Shown piece after piece: positions 15,167 to 23,528 of a stretch of DNA of 64,000 nucleotides (its first letter is position 1; each line of letters starts with the position of its first letter). Position numbers and translations under genes: made by a program. Source of the DNA: Methyloversatilis universalis FAM5 (GTDB taxonomy: Bacteria > Pseudomonadota > Gammaproteobacteria > Burkholderiales > Rhodocyclaceae); the NCBI RefSeq assembly GCF_000214035.2, contig NZ_AFHG01000059.1:62001-126000 (forward strand). Reading direction: 5' to 3'. Below the pieces are notes generated by a model, which ran no database searches, was not told where the DNA came from, and saw nothing but the letters and a program-made list of their open reading frames with translations.

Positions 15167-16042
15167 TCAGGCGCGCGTGATCTGCTTGAGCAGTTGCCGG
15201 CGGCCAATGGCAATGATGAGACGCTGGATGGGATTGTTGTTGCCGCCCGGACGCCAGGTGCGGACCATCCTGTTGCGGAAGGCGTCGAATTGCAGGCCCC
15301 ACGGGGCTGGTCTCACGTCGCCGCGGCCCAGCAGCAGCTTGACCGTCTCGGCGGCGGCCACGCCCGCGCACAGATTGCAGGCGATCATCGTGGAGGGGCC
15401 GCGCTTGTTCGCCAGGTCGATGCGGGACGGCTCGACCAGATAGGGGCGGTGCAGGCCGGCGGGTGCCAGACCGACCAGAAAACGGAGCGCCTGCTCGGTT
15501 TCGTCGCAGCCCTCCAGCCGGAAATACTCCTCGAAGCTCATGCCCTGCGGCGAGAACACCAGCAGGCCGGTGCCCATGCCCAGCGGCGCCGCCGTCACCG
15601 CCGGAATGCCCAGCCGGTGACAGGCGGCAAACGTGGCGCGGCGGGCCGAAAAGGCAAAGAAATCAAGGCCGTCGACGTAGACGTCCGCGCCCTTCAGGAA
15701 ACTGTCCGGGTCGTCCGGAGATACGCCCTGCGGAAAGCACTCGATCTCGATGTCCGGATTGATGTCGCGCGCCTGTTCTGCCAGCACCTCGATCTTCGGA
15801 CGGTCCAGCGTGCTCATGGTCGCGCCGACCTGGCGGTTGAAGTTGTGGACGCCGAAGGTGTCGAAATCGGCGATCCGGAAACGGCTGATGCCCAGGCGGG
15901 CCAGCGTCAGCAGATGAATGCCGCCGACACCGCCCAGTCCGGCGATGGCAATGGTGCTCCGGCGCAGCCGGGCCTGCTCGGCTTCGGTGAACCAGCCGAG
16001 GTTGCGGCTGAAAGCTTCTTCGTAACTGAACTGTGTTGTCAT
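15167..16042 (-). CDS. ThiF/MoeB-family E1-like adenylyltransferase
   Basis: 291 residues. ATP-binding Rossmann motif IAGLGGVGG at about 33-41, acidic loop IADFDTFGVHNFNRQ at 57-71 with the conserved Asp and Arg, and Lys83 in RPKIEVL. These residues support adenylation of a C-terminal carboxylate. The zinc-binding Cys pairs and an obvious catalytic Cys loop of MoeB/ThiF are not visible (only an ACNLCAG segment), so thiolation may not occur here. It is first of a two-gene leftward unit with the nitroreductase and faces away from the permease genes. Confidence 0.85.
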   Translation of the reverse strand: MTTQFSYEEAFSRNLGWFTEAEQARLRRSTIAIAGLGGVGGIHLLTLARLGISRFRIADFDTFGVHNFNRQVGATMSTLDRPKIEVLAEQARDINPDIEIECFPQGVSPDDPDSFLKGADVYVDGLDFFAFSARRATFAACHRLGIPAVTAAPLGMGTGLLVFSPQGMSFEEYFRLEGCDETEQALRFLVGLAPAGLHRPYLVEPSRIDLANKRGPSTMIACNLCAGVAAAETVKLLLGRGDVRPAPWGLQFDAFRNRMVRTWRPGGNNNPIQRLIIAIGRRQLLKQITRA

Positions 16043-16117
16043 CGTCTCGCCCGGTGTCCCGGCTATCTCCCACGCATGCGTCGACAGCTGGGGATGGTGA
16101 GGGGAAAACTGTTATGC

Positions 16118-16132
16118 TGGCAATACCTTAGC
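16118..16132 (+). promoter_or_regulatory. Weak candidate -24/-12 element before the permease genes
   Basis: TGGCAATACCTTAGC has GG and GC 10 bases apart and a good TGGCA start, but the predicted start near 16144 leaves only about 9 bp before the ATG at 16153, which is short for a ribosome site. It may be coincidental. Confidence 0.25.
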
Positions 16133-16152
16133 ACCTGAAGTCTTGAATCCGG

Positions 16153-17382
16153 ATGAAGTTTTGGCTGCTTGACCTGTGGCTGGCGATGCGCAGCGTCCTC
16201 CGTCAGGGACGCCGCACGCTCATTGCCATCGGCGCGGTCAGTTTCGGCGTGATCGCCATGATCCTGTCCGCCGGCTTCATCGAGTGGCTGATGGAGGGCA
16301 TGCGGGAATCGACCATCAAGTCCCAGCTCGGTCATGTTCAGGTGGTACGGCCCGGTTACGTCGAGCGCGGCACCTCGGATCCCTACGGTTTCGTGATCGA
16401 CGGCGAGGACGCGCTCCGGCAGAAGATCGAATCCGGCTCCAACGTCAAGGTGGTCGCGCCCCGGCTGAGCTTCAACGGGCTGGCCAGCAAGGGCGACAAT
16501 ACGCTCGCTTTCCTCGGCCAGGGCGTGTCCGCGAAGGCCGAGTCGGTGCTGTCCAGTTCGGTCACCATCACCCGCGGCCGCAACCTGTCGGCCGAAGGCG
16601 TGAATGAAATGATCATGGGTCGCGGTCTGGCGGCCAATCTCGGCGTGCAGGTCGGCGACACGGTGGTGCTGATGACCACCACGGCCGCCGGCAACGTGAA
16701 TGCGGTCGAGGCACCGGTGGTCGGCCTGTTCAACTCGGTCAGCAAGGAGTACGACGACTCCGCGCTGCGCATGCCGCTGGCGCTGGCCCAGCAGCTGGTG
16801 CGGGTCAACGGGGCCCAGCAGTGGCTGGTGCTGCTCGACGATACCGCGCGCACCGACGCCAAGCTGGCCGAACTGAAAGGCGTGATGCCGGCCGGCAAGT
16901 TCGAACTGGTGCCCTGGTATCAGCTGTCCGACTTCTACAACAAGACGAAGGACCTGTTCTCCAGCCAGGTCAACGTGGTGCAGTTCATCATCCTGATGAT
17001 CATCGTGCTGAGCATTTCCAACACGCTGTCGATGAGCGTGATGGAGCGGGTCAGCGAAATCGGCACCTGCATGGCGCTCGGGCTGACCCGCGCGCGCATC
17101 CGCCGCATCTTCATGTCGGAAGGCGTGATGCTGGGCCTGGTGGGCGGCGGGCTGGGCGTGGTGATCGGCTGCGTGCTGGCACTGGCGATTTCGGCGGTCG
17201 GCATTCCGCTGCCGCCGCCGCCGGGCATGGAACAGGGCTTCAGCGGCGAAATCCGGCTCACCTTCGGCATCGTGGCCAAGGCACTGGCCATCGCGGTGGC
17301 CAGCGCATTCGTGTCCAGCCTCTATCCGGCCTGGCGCGCGTCGCGCATGAATATTGTCGATGCGCTCAGGCAGAGCCGCTGA
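16153..17382 (+). CDS. ABC transporter permease, LolC/E-FtsX type
   Basis: 409 residues with the MacB/FtsX layout: one N-terminal membrane segment (about 20-45), a large periplasmic domain, then three C-terminal segments (VVQFIILMIIVLSISNTLSMSV, GVMLGLVGGGLGVVIGCVL and the last near 375-395). The SEIGTCMALGLTRARIRRIF stretch is the coupling-helix region of this family. It is followed after 5 bp by a paralogue, giving a heterodimeric permease like LolC/LolE. The likely ATPase is the LolD-like protein at 8224, and the LolA-like carrier at 7358 is the likely acceptor. Confidence 0.88.
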   Translation: MKFWLLDLWLAMRSVLRQGRRTLIAIGAVSFGVIAMILSAGFIEWLMEGMRESTIKSQLGHVQVVRPGYVERGTSDPYGFVIDGEDALRQKIESGSNVKVVAPRLSFNGLASKGDNTLAFLGQGVSAKAESVLSSSVTITRGRNLSAEGVNEMIMGRGLAANLGVQVGDTVVLMTTTAAGNVNAVEAPVVGLFNSVSKEYDDSALRMPLALAQQLVRVNGAQQWLVLLDDTARTDAKLAELKGVMPAGKFELVPWYQLSDFYNKTKDLFSSQVNVVQFIILMIIVLSISNTLSMSVMERVSEIGTCMALGLTRARIRRIFMSEGVMLGLVGGGLGVVIGCVLALAISAVGIPLPPPPGMEQGFSGEIRLTFGIVAKALAIAVASAFVSSLYPAWRASRMNIVDALRQSR

Positions 17383-17387
17383 CCGCC

Positions 17388-18599
17388 ATGTTCAAGCTCG
17401 CTCTGCGCAACATCCTCCGTCAGAAATCGCGTACCGCGATGACCCTGGCCGCCATCATCTTCGGGGTGGCCGGCCTCATCCTGAGCGGCGGTTTCGTCGC
17501 CGACGTGCTCACCCAGCTCGGCGAAGCCACCATACATAGCCAGCTTGGCCACGTGCAGGTCTTCCGCAAGGGCTTCTATGAACAGGGGTCGCGTTCGCCC
17601 GAGAAGTTCATGATCGACGACGCGGAGAAGATCGCGGAGTTCGCGGCGCGCATGCCCGAGGCGGACACGGTGCTGCAGCGGGTGAGCTTCACCGGCCTGC
17701 TCAACAACGGCAAGGCCGATTGGGCGGTGATGGGCGAGGGCGTGGAGCCGGACAAGGAAAACCACCTCGGCACCTTCGTCCGCATCACGGCCGGCCGGGC
17801 GCTGAAGGACAGCGACAGCGGCGGTATCCTGATCGGCGACGGCGTGGCCAAGGCGCTGGCGCTGAAGCCCGGTGATACGGTGACGCTCATCATGAACACC
17901 GCCGACGGCGCGCTGAACACCACCGAATTTGCCGTCGTCGGCGTATTCCAGAGTTTTTCAAAGGATTTCGATGCGCGTGCCGTAAGAATTCCTGTGGCGG
18001 CGGCCCGTAATCTGGTCGCTCGCGACGGGTCGAATTCCATCGTGCTGCTGCTGCACCGCACCGTGGATACGGCCCGGGTGAAGGAACTGCTGGTGCCCAA
18101 GCTGGAAAGCCTGGGATTCGACATCCGCGACTGGGTGCAGCTGTCCGATTTCTACTCGAAAACCGTGGAGCTCTACCGCACCCAGTTCGGCGTGCTGCAG
18201 TGGATCGTGCTGGTGATGGTGCTGCTCAGCGTGTTCAACACTGTGAACATGAGTGTCTTCGAACGGGTTGGTGAATTCGGAACGCTCATGGCGCTCGGCA
18301 ATTCGCGAGGATACGTGTTCAGGCTGGTGCTGGCGGAGAACCTGATGCTGGGCATGTGCGGCGCCCTGGTGGGCGTGCTGGTCGGTATTCTGGTGGCGCT
18401 GGCGATCAGCGAAGTCGGCATTCCGATGCCGCCGCCGCCGAATTCGAACGTGGGCTATACGGCGTCCATCCGGGTGGTACCGGACAACGTGCTCCTGGCC
18501 TTTCTGGTCGGTGTCGGGGCGACGGTGACGGCGGCCCTGATGCCTGCACGAAAGGTGTCGCGCACGCCCATCGTCGATGCGCTGCGCTACAACATCTGA
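17388..18599 (+). CDS. ABC transporter permease, LolC/E-FtsX type, second subunit
   Basis: 403 residues, started at ATG 17388 only 5 bp after the first permease. Same four-segment architecture; KLALRNILRQKSRTAMTLAAI opens the first membrane segment, and the C-terminal half shows VLQWIVLVMVLLSVFNTVNMSV and EFGTLMALGNSRGYVFRL. Clearly a paralogue of the preceding gene (both have a SQLGHVQV stretch after the first segment and a closing VDALR motif). Together they would extract a lipid substrate from the inner membrane. The polysaccharide export gene starts 84 bp later, possibly with its own promoter. Confidence 0.88.
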   Translation: MFKLALRNILRQKSRTAMTLAAIIFGVAGLILSGGFVADVLTQLGEATIHSQLGHVQVFRKGFYEQGSRSPEKFMIDDAEKIAEFAARMPEADTVLQRVSFTGLLNNGKADWAVMGEGVEPDKENHLGTFVRITAGRALKDSDSGGILIGDGVAKALALKPGDTVTLIMNTADGALNTTEFAVVGVFQSFSKDFDARAVRIPVAAARNLVARDGSNSIVLLLHRTVDTARVKELLVPKLESLGFDIRDWVQLSDFYSKTVELYRTQFGVLQWIVLVMVLLSVFNTVNMSVFERVGEFGTLMALGNSRGYVFRLVLAENLMLGMCGALVGVLVGILVALAISEVGIPMPPPPNSNVGYTASIRVVPDNVLLAFLVGVGATVTAALMPARKVSRTPIVDALRYNI

Positions 18600-18683
18600 C
18601 CGGCCGTGACGCATTAGAGCGCGCGGGCGGGTGCCTTGGCTATGATTCGCGGCTTGTCTGGCCGCTGTCCTTTGGAGGATGCA

Positions 18684-19310
18684 ATGTTCACTTCTGACCG
18701 TCTGATGTCCACGCTGCGCCTGCTGGCGCTGCTGCTGGTACCGATCGCCTTCGCCGGCTGTGCCTCGTCGCCGTATCCGCCGGCGCCGACCCAGGCCTAC
18801 AGCGACGACTACAACTACATCCTGGGTCCCGGTGACTCGGTGAGCATCGTCGTCTGGCGCAACCCGGAAATTTCCTCCACAGTCACCATTCGCCCGGATG
18901 GCAAGATCACCGGCACGCTGTTCGAGGACCTGCCGGCTGCCGGCCGTGACCCCACGACTCTGGCCCGCGAGATTGAACAGGTGCTGGGCAAGTACATCCG
19001 CGACCCCATCGTCACGGTCATCGTCGCGGGCGGGATCGGCCCTTACAGCGAACAGATCCGCGTGATCGGCGAAGCCGCGAAGCCGCAGGCGCTGGCCTAC
19101 AAGCAGAAGATGACGCTGCTCGATGTGATGATCGCGGTCGGTGGCATCACCGACTTTGCCGACGGCAACGCGGCGTCCATCCTGCGCACCTCCGAGGGCG
19201 ACAAGCAGTACAACGTCCGCCTGAAGGATCTGATCCGCCGTGGCGACGTCAGCGCCAATGTGGACGTGAAGCCGGGCGACATCCTGGTCATTCCGCAGAG
19301 CTGGTTCTGA
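18684..19310 (+). CDS. XrtA-type polysaccharide export lipoprotein (Wza-like)
   Basis: 208 residues from ATG 18684, chosen because GGAGG lies 7 bp before it. Lipoprotein signal LLLVPIAFAGC with the lipobox Cys near residue 30, then the poly_export domain (YILGPGDSVSIVVWRNPEIS, TVTIRPDGKITGTLFEDLPAAG) and one SLBB repeat (IRVIGEAAKPQALAY, TLLDVMIAVGGIT). It matches the short PEP-CTERM-type export proteins (TIGR03027). It forms the periplasmic/outer-membrane part of the polymer exit. First gene of the core locus; TATGAT at 18641 is a possible -10 element. Confidence 0.93.
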   Translation: MFTSDRLMSTLRLLALLLVPIAFAGCASSPYPPAPTQAYSDDYNYILGPGDSVSIVVWRNPEISSTVTIRPDGKITGTLFEDLPAAGRDPTTLAREIEQVLGKYIRDPIVTVIVAGGIGPYSEQIRVIGEAAKPQALAYKQKMTLLDVMIAVGGITDFADGNAASILRTSEGDKQYNVRLKDLIRRGDVSANVDVKPGDILVIPQSWF

Positions 19311-19353
19311 GCGTGTCGCGTCATCGTGCTTCAGCCGGAAGGATTCAGTAGCC

Positions 19354-20955
19354 GTGGATGATTTTCTCCGCCAGTTGTCGGGTTATCTCAGGTCGGCATG
19401 GGGCTATCGCTGGGTCGGCCTCATTGCGGCCTGGGTGGTCGGTCTGGCCGGCATGGGCGTGGTGCTCGTGCTGCCTGACCAGTACCAGGCCTCGGCAAAG
19501 ATCTATGTCGATACCCAGTCCATCCTGCGGCCGCTGATGTCCGGCCTTACGGTGACGCCCAACCTCGACCAGCAGATCAACATGCTGAGCCGGACGCTGA
19601 TCAGCCGGCCGAACATCGAAAAGCTGATCCGCATGGCGGATCTCGATCTTGAAGCCAAGACCAAGGTCGAGCGCGACAAGCTGATCGACGAGCTGATGGA
19701 AAGCGTCAAGCTGTCCAGTTCCGGCCGTGACAACCTGTACATCGTGTCCTACCGGGACAAGAAGCCGGCGCGTGCCCAGAAGGTGGTGCAGGCGATGGTG
19801 ACGCTGTTCGTCGAATCCGGTCTGGGCAGCAAGCGGCAGGATGCCGACCAGGCGCGCAAGTTCATCGAGGAACAGATCAAGGCCTACGAGGCCAAGCTGC
19901 TGGAGGCGGAGAACCGTCTCAAGGAATTCAAGCTGAAGAACCTGGAGCGTGCGGGCGGAGGCCAGAAGGATTACTTCGGGTCGCTCAGCGAAGTGCAGGC
20001 GCAGCTGAATCAGGCGCAGCTCGATCTGCGCGAAGCCACCAATTCGCGCGACGCACTCAAGCGCCAGCTGGCTGGCGAAGAGCCCACCCTGAATGCTGAC
20101 GCCTCGTCGCTCGGCATCGGTTCCGGTTCTGTGAGCGGCCCGTCGACAGCGGAAATCGATGCCCGCATTTCGGCGTTGCGCAATGACGTGGAAGGGATGC
20201 TCCAGCGCTACACCGAGAAGCACCCCGACATCCAGCAGCTGCGCGCGCGCATCCGCAGTCTTGAGGACGAGCGCAAGCAGATCATCGAGAAGCATGCAGC
20301 CGAAGCGGCGAAGAATGCTGACGCCAAGCCGAACCAGGGTTCGCAGCTCAGTGGCGCGCAGATTCCCAATCCGGTGTATCAGCAGATCAAGGTCGCGCTG
20401 GCTTCCGCCGAAGCGTCGGTCGCCTCCCTGGGCGCACGCGTTGGCGAGTACCAGACGCGTCTGACCACGCTCAAGCAGTCCTCGCGTCTCCTGCCTGAAC
20501 TCGAAGCCGAATTCAGCCAGCTGAACCGCGATTACGAGGTGCACCGCACCAACTACAACAACCTCGTGTCCCGTCGGGAGTCGGCATCGATTTCAGAAGA
20601 GATGGATGCGACCGGCGTGGCCGAATTCAGGCTGATCGAACCGCCGCGCGTGTCGCCCGAACCGGTGGCGCCCAACCGGCTTATCCTGCTGACCGCGGTG
20701 CTCGCCGCATCGATGCTGGTGGGCGTGGCGGCGTCCTTCGTCGTGTCCCAGCTCCGGCCGGTGTTTCACGATGGCCGTGCGCTGGCCGAGGTGGCCGGCG
20801 TGCCGGTACTCGGTTCGGTTTCGATGCTGCTTGCCAATGAGCGCAAGCGTTACGAGCGCCGCCGGACCTTCGTGTTCTTCGGCGGTCTGGGCGGTCTGGT
20901 CGCGGCCTATGTCGCCATGCTCGCGTTCGTGTCACTCGTGATGCGCAGTGCCTGA
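19354..20955 (+). CDS. XrtA-system chain-length determinant (Wzz/Wzc-like)
   Basis: 533 residues from a GTG start. Wzz domain at the N-terminus with a membrane segment (VGLIAAWVVGLAGMGVVLVLP) followed by DQYQASAKIYVD; long coiled coils (about 170-240 and 270-310); and a second membrane segment near 450-470 preceded by the Pro-rich PPRVSPEPVAPNR motif. A further pair of hydrophobic segments ends the protein. This is the pepcterm chain-length family (TIGR03007). It has no kinase domain; the separate tyrosine kinase is the next gene, 9 bp away. Confidence 0.93.
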   Translation: MDDFLRQLSGYLRSAWGYRWVGLIAAWVVGLAGMGVVLVLPDQYQASAKIYVDTQSILRPLMSGLTVTPNLDQQINMLSRTLISRPNIEKLIRMADLDLEAKTKVERDKLIDELMESVKLSSSGRDNLYIVSYRDKKPARAQKVVQAMVTLFVESGLGSKRQDADQARKFIEEQIKAYEAKLLEAENRLKEFKLKNLERAGGGQKDYFGSLSEVQAQLNQAQLDLREATNSRDALKRQLAGEEPTLNADASSLGIGSGSVSGPSTAEIDARISALRNDVEGMLQRYTEKHPDIQQLRARIRSLEDERKQIIEKHAAEAAKNADAKPNQGSQLSGAQIPNPVYQQIKVALASAEASVASLGARVGEYQTRLTTLKQSSRLLPELEAEFSQLNRDYEVHRTNYNNLVSRRESASISEEMDATGVAEFRLIEPPRVSPEPVAPNRLILLTAVLAASMLVGVAASFVVSQLRPVFHDGRALAEVAGVPVLGSVSMLLANERKRYERRRTFVFFGGLGGLVAAYVAMLAFVSLVMRSA

Positions 20956-20964
20956 GGATCAATC

Positions 20965-21951
20965 ATGAGCATCATCGAACAAGCCATCGAGCGGATGGCC
21001 CACCTGAAGCGTGCAGGCGTCGAGATCGGAGAGGACGGACAGGCGCCGGCGGCCGAATCGGCACCGGCCGCGCCGGCAGCGGTCAGTACTCCGTCCGCCC
21101 CCGCCCCCGCAGCCGTTGTCGCACCGGTTGCGCCGGCCGCGGTGCCGGACAGCCCGAAGCCGGTGGCCGGCGAAAGCTCCCGCCTGGTCGAACTCGATCT
21201 GGCACGGCTCGATTCCATGGGACTGGTGGTGCCGTCGGCGCCGCGTTCCCAGATCGCCGAGGAATTCCGCGTCATCAAGCGTCCCATCCTTGCCAACGCG
21301 CATGGCAAGGGCGCTGCGCCGGTCGATAACGGCAACCTCATCATGGTGACCAGTTCGGTGCCGGGCGAGGGCAAGAGCTTCAACTCGATCAATCTCGCGA
21401 TGAGCATCGCGATGGAACTGGACAACCGGGTGCTGCTGGTCGATGCCGACGTCGCCCGTCCTTCCATCCTGAATCTGCTCGGCCTGCCGCCCGCAAAGGG
21501 GCTGATGGACGTGCTGCTCGATCAGGACGTGCGGCTGCAGGACGTGATGCTGCGGACCAATGTCGAAAAGCTGACCCTTCTGCCGGCTGGCATGCCGCAC
21601 AAGAATGCCACCGAACTGCTGGCCAGCAGTGCCATGAAGGCGCTGCTGGTCGAGCTGGCCCACCGCTACTCCGACCGCATCATCATTTTCGATTCGCCGC
21701 CGCTGATGGTGACCACCGAGGCGCCGACGCTGGCGCAGTCCATGGGACAGCTGGTGATGGTGGTGGAAGCCGGACGCACGACGCATACGATGGTCAAGCA
21801 GGCGCTGGCCAAGGTGCAGGGCTGTCCGGTCAAGATGCTGGTGCTCAACAAGGCCCGCTATGCGCGGACCGATGGCTACTACGGATACTATGGCTACGGT
21901 TACGGCTATGGGTCAGAAACCGGTTTCCGAGAAAGTGCCGAGAACCGCTGA
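20965..21951 (+). CDS. XrtA-associated tyrosine autokinase
   Basis: 328 residues. A Pro/Ala-rich linker (about 25-65) precedes a BY-kinase domain: Walker A SSVPGEGKS near 130, Walker A' LLVDADVARPS, and Walker B IIIFDSPPL. The C-terminus holds a Tyr/Gly-rich cluster with about nine Tyr in 18 residues (YYGYYGYGYGYG), the expected autophosphorylation tail. It partners the chain-length protein to control polymerisation and export (TIGR03018 family). The stop overlaps the start of the barrel gene by 1 bp. Confidence 0.93.
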   Translation: MSIIEQAIERMAHLKRAGVEIGEDGQAPAAESAPAAPAAVSTPSAPAPAAVVAPVAPAAVPDSPKPVAGESSRLVELDLARLDSMGLVVPSAPRSQIAEEFRVIKRPILANAHGKGAAPVDNGNLIMVTSSVPGEGKSFNSINLAMSIAMELDNRVLLVDADVARPSILNLLGLPPAKGLMDVLLDQDVRLQDVMLRTNVEKLTLLPAGMPHKNATELLASSAMKALLVELAHRYSDRIIIFDSPPLMVTTEAPTLAQSMGQLVMVVEAGRTTHTMVKQALAKVQGCPVKMLVLNKARYARTDGYYGYYGYGYGYGSETGFRESAENR

Positions 21952-23474
21952 TGCGCGTGCTTAACTTACGGATGACTTCACTGGCCATGGCCATCGCGGG
22001 CACGGCCGGGGTGTTCCCCGCCGACGTGCTGGCCGAGGGGTGGCGGGTGGAAACCGGGGTCACTACCCGGGCGATCGCGAGCGATAACATCAATTTCTCG
22101 CCCACCGCACCGTCGTCCGACACGCTGCTCGAACTCAATCCGACGGTGCGCGTAACGCGCAGAAGCCCGCGGCTGACGCTCGATGCCGCCTACACCCCGC
22201 GCTATCTGTATTACACGCAGGACACCTACGATTCGCGCCTGTCCCAGGATTTCAACGGCAGCGGCCGTTTCGAGGTGATCGATGACTTCATGTTCCTCGA
22301 TGCCCGGGCAGTATCGGCGCAACGCAACCAGTCGGTATTCAACGCGGTACCGACCGATGCCACGCTGGCGGCGAACCAGCTGTCGCGCACCCGCACCTAC
22401 TCGTTCACGCCGTCCTTCATGGGGACGGTGAGGCTGGGCGATGTGGCGACCTGGCGCTCCAACTACAACATGCTGCGCAGCGAGACGTCGGGGCTCGCCG
22501 CAAACACGCTGACCAGCGAAACCTTCAATGGCTCGCTGGCCAGCTATCCGGCGCGCCTGGGCTGGAAAGTGGACGTGATGTCCAACCGCACCGAGTCGGA
22601 TCGCAGCGCTTCGGTCGACCGCAAGAGCATCGTCGGGTCGCTGATCTACCGCCCGGACGCGACCGCCGACTTCACCGTGCGTTACGGCTACGAAGACACC
22701 AACTTCTCCAGCCAGCGCAGCGGGTCGACTTATGGTCTGGGCATGGGCTGGAATCCGTCGGAACGCACGACTTTCCGTGCCGACTACGACCAGCGTCCCT
22801 ATGCGCGGACCAACAACGTCAATCTGACGCACCGTCTGCCGCGCACGTCCTTTACCGCCTCGTACTCGCGCAATCTGACCAATCGTGCCGAGCAGCTTCT
22901 GTCGCCGACCGGCACCACCGATCTGGTGCAGACGCTGTCGCTGATCGAGCCGTTCGCGAGCGAGCCTGATCCGGTGCTGCGGCAGCAGATGATCGAAGCC
23001 TATCTGCGCGCCAACGGTCTGTCCCGCTACGTCGTGGGCCTCAGCCCCATCCTGTCCGACCGTCAGTACCTGCAGACCCGCTGGCAGCTGTCCGCCACCC
23101 GCACCGGTCCGCGCAACACGCTTTCGCTCAGCGTGTTCCAGACCGAGAGCGATGGCGGCATCGGTGCGATCGGACCGGCGGTCGGCGACGACTTCGCCGC
23201 CTCCCGCGTGATCCGCCAGCGCGGCTGGACCGCGACCTACTCGCACCGGATGGGGTCGGTGTCCTCGCTCAGTCTGTCCTTCACCAGCTCGAAGTCGGAC
23301 GGCCGCACCCAGACCCTGTCGTCGGACCGCGATGTGCTGAATACCACGTGGTCGACGCAATTCAGTCCGCGCACCACCGGTTCTATTGGACTGCGCATGA
23401 CGCGTGCCACAGTCACCGCCGGGGATGTGGACGAGAATGCAGTGATCGCGACGCTCTCGACAATGTTCAACTGA
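21951..23474 (+). CDS. XrtA-associated outer-membrane beta-barrel protein
   Basis: 507 residues. Signal peptide ending near ADVLAEG, then many amphipathic strands rich in Tyr/Thr/Arg (for example TRYLYYTQ-like and FTASYSRNLTNR segments) and a C-terminal FN, fitting the TIGR03016 family found in every XrtA locus. It may form the outer-membrane pore or anchor for the polymer. It is coupled by a 1-bp overlap to the kinase. Apparent long open frames on the other strand here are composition artefacts. Confidence 0.88.
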   Translation: MRVLNLRMTSLAMAIAGTAGVFPADVLAEGWRVETGVTTRAIASDNINFSPTAPSSDTLLELNPTVRVTRRSPRLTLDAAYTPRYLYYTQDTYDSRLSQDFNGSGRFEVIDDFMFLDARAVSAQRNQSVFNAVPTDATLAANQLSRTRTYSFTPSFMGTVRLGDVATWRSNYNMLRSETSGLAANTLTSETFNGSLASYPARLGWKVDVMSNRTESDRSASVDRKSIVGSLIYRPDATADFTVRYGYEDTNFSSQRSGSTYGLGMGWNPSERTTFRADYDQRPYARTNNVNLTHRLPRTSFTASYSRNLTNRAEQLLSPTGTTDLVQTLSLIEPFASEPDPVLRQQMIEAYLRANGLSRYVVGLSPILSDRQYLQTRWQLSATRTGPRNTLSLSVFQTESDGGIGAIGPAVGDDFAASRVIRQRGWTATYSHRMGSVSSLSLSFTSSKSDGRTQTLSSDRDVLNTTWSTQFSPRTTGSIGLRMTRATVTAGDVDENAVIATLSTMFN

Positions 23475-23528
23475 TTCCGGCCGGTTGCGTCTCCGGCCGG
23501 GGATGTCGCCAACCACGCCTGCGCCCCA

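Noticed and set aside
16118-16132. A firm sigma-54 promoter for the permease genes
   Set aside because: GG/GC spacing fits, but the predicted leader is only about 9 bp; kept as a low-confidence feature only.
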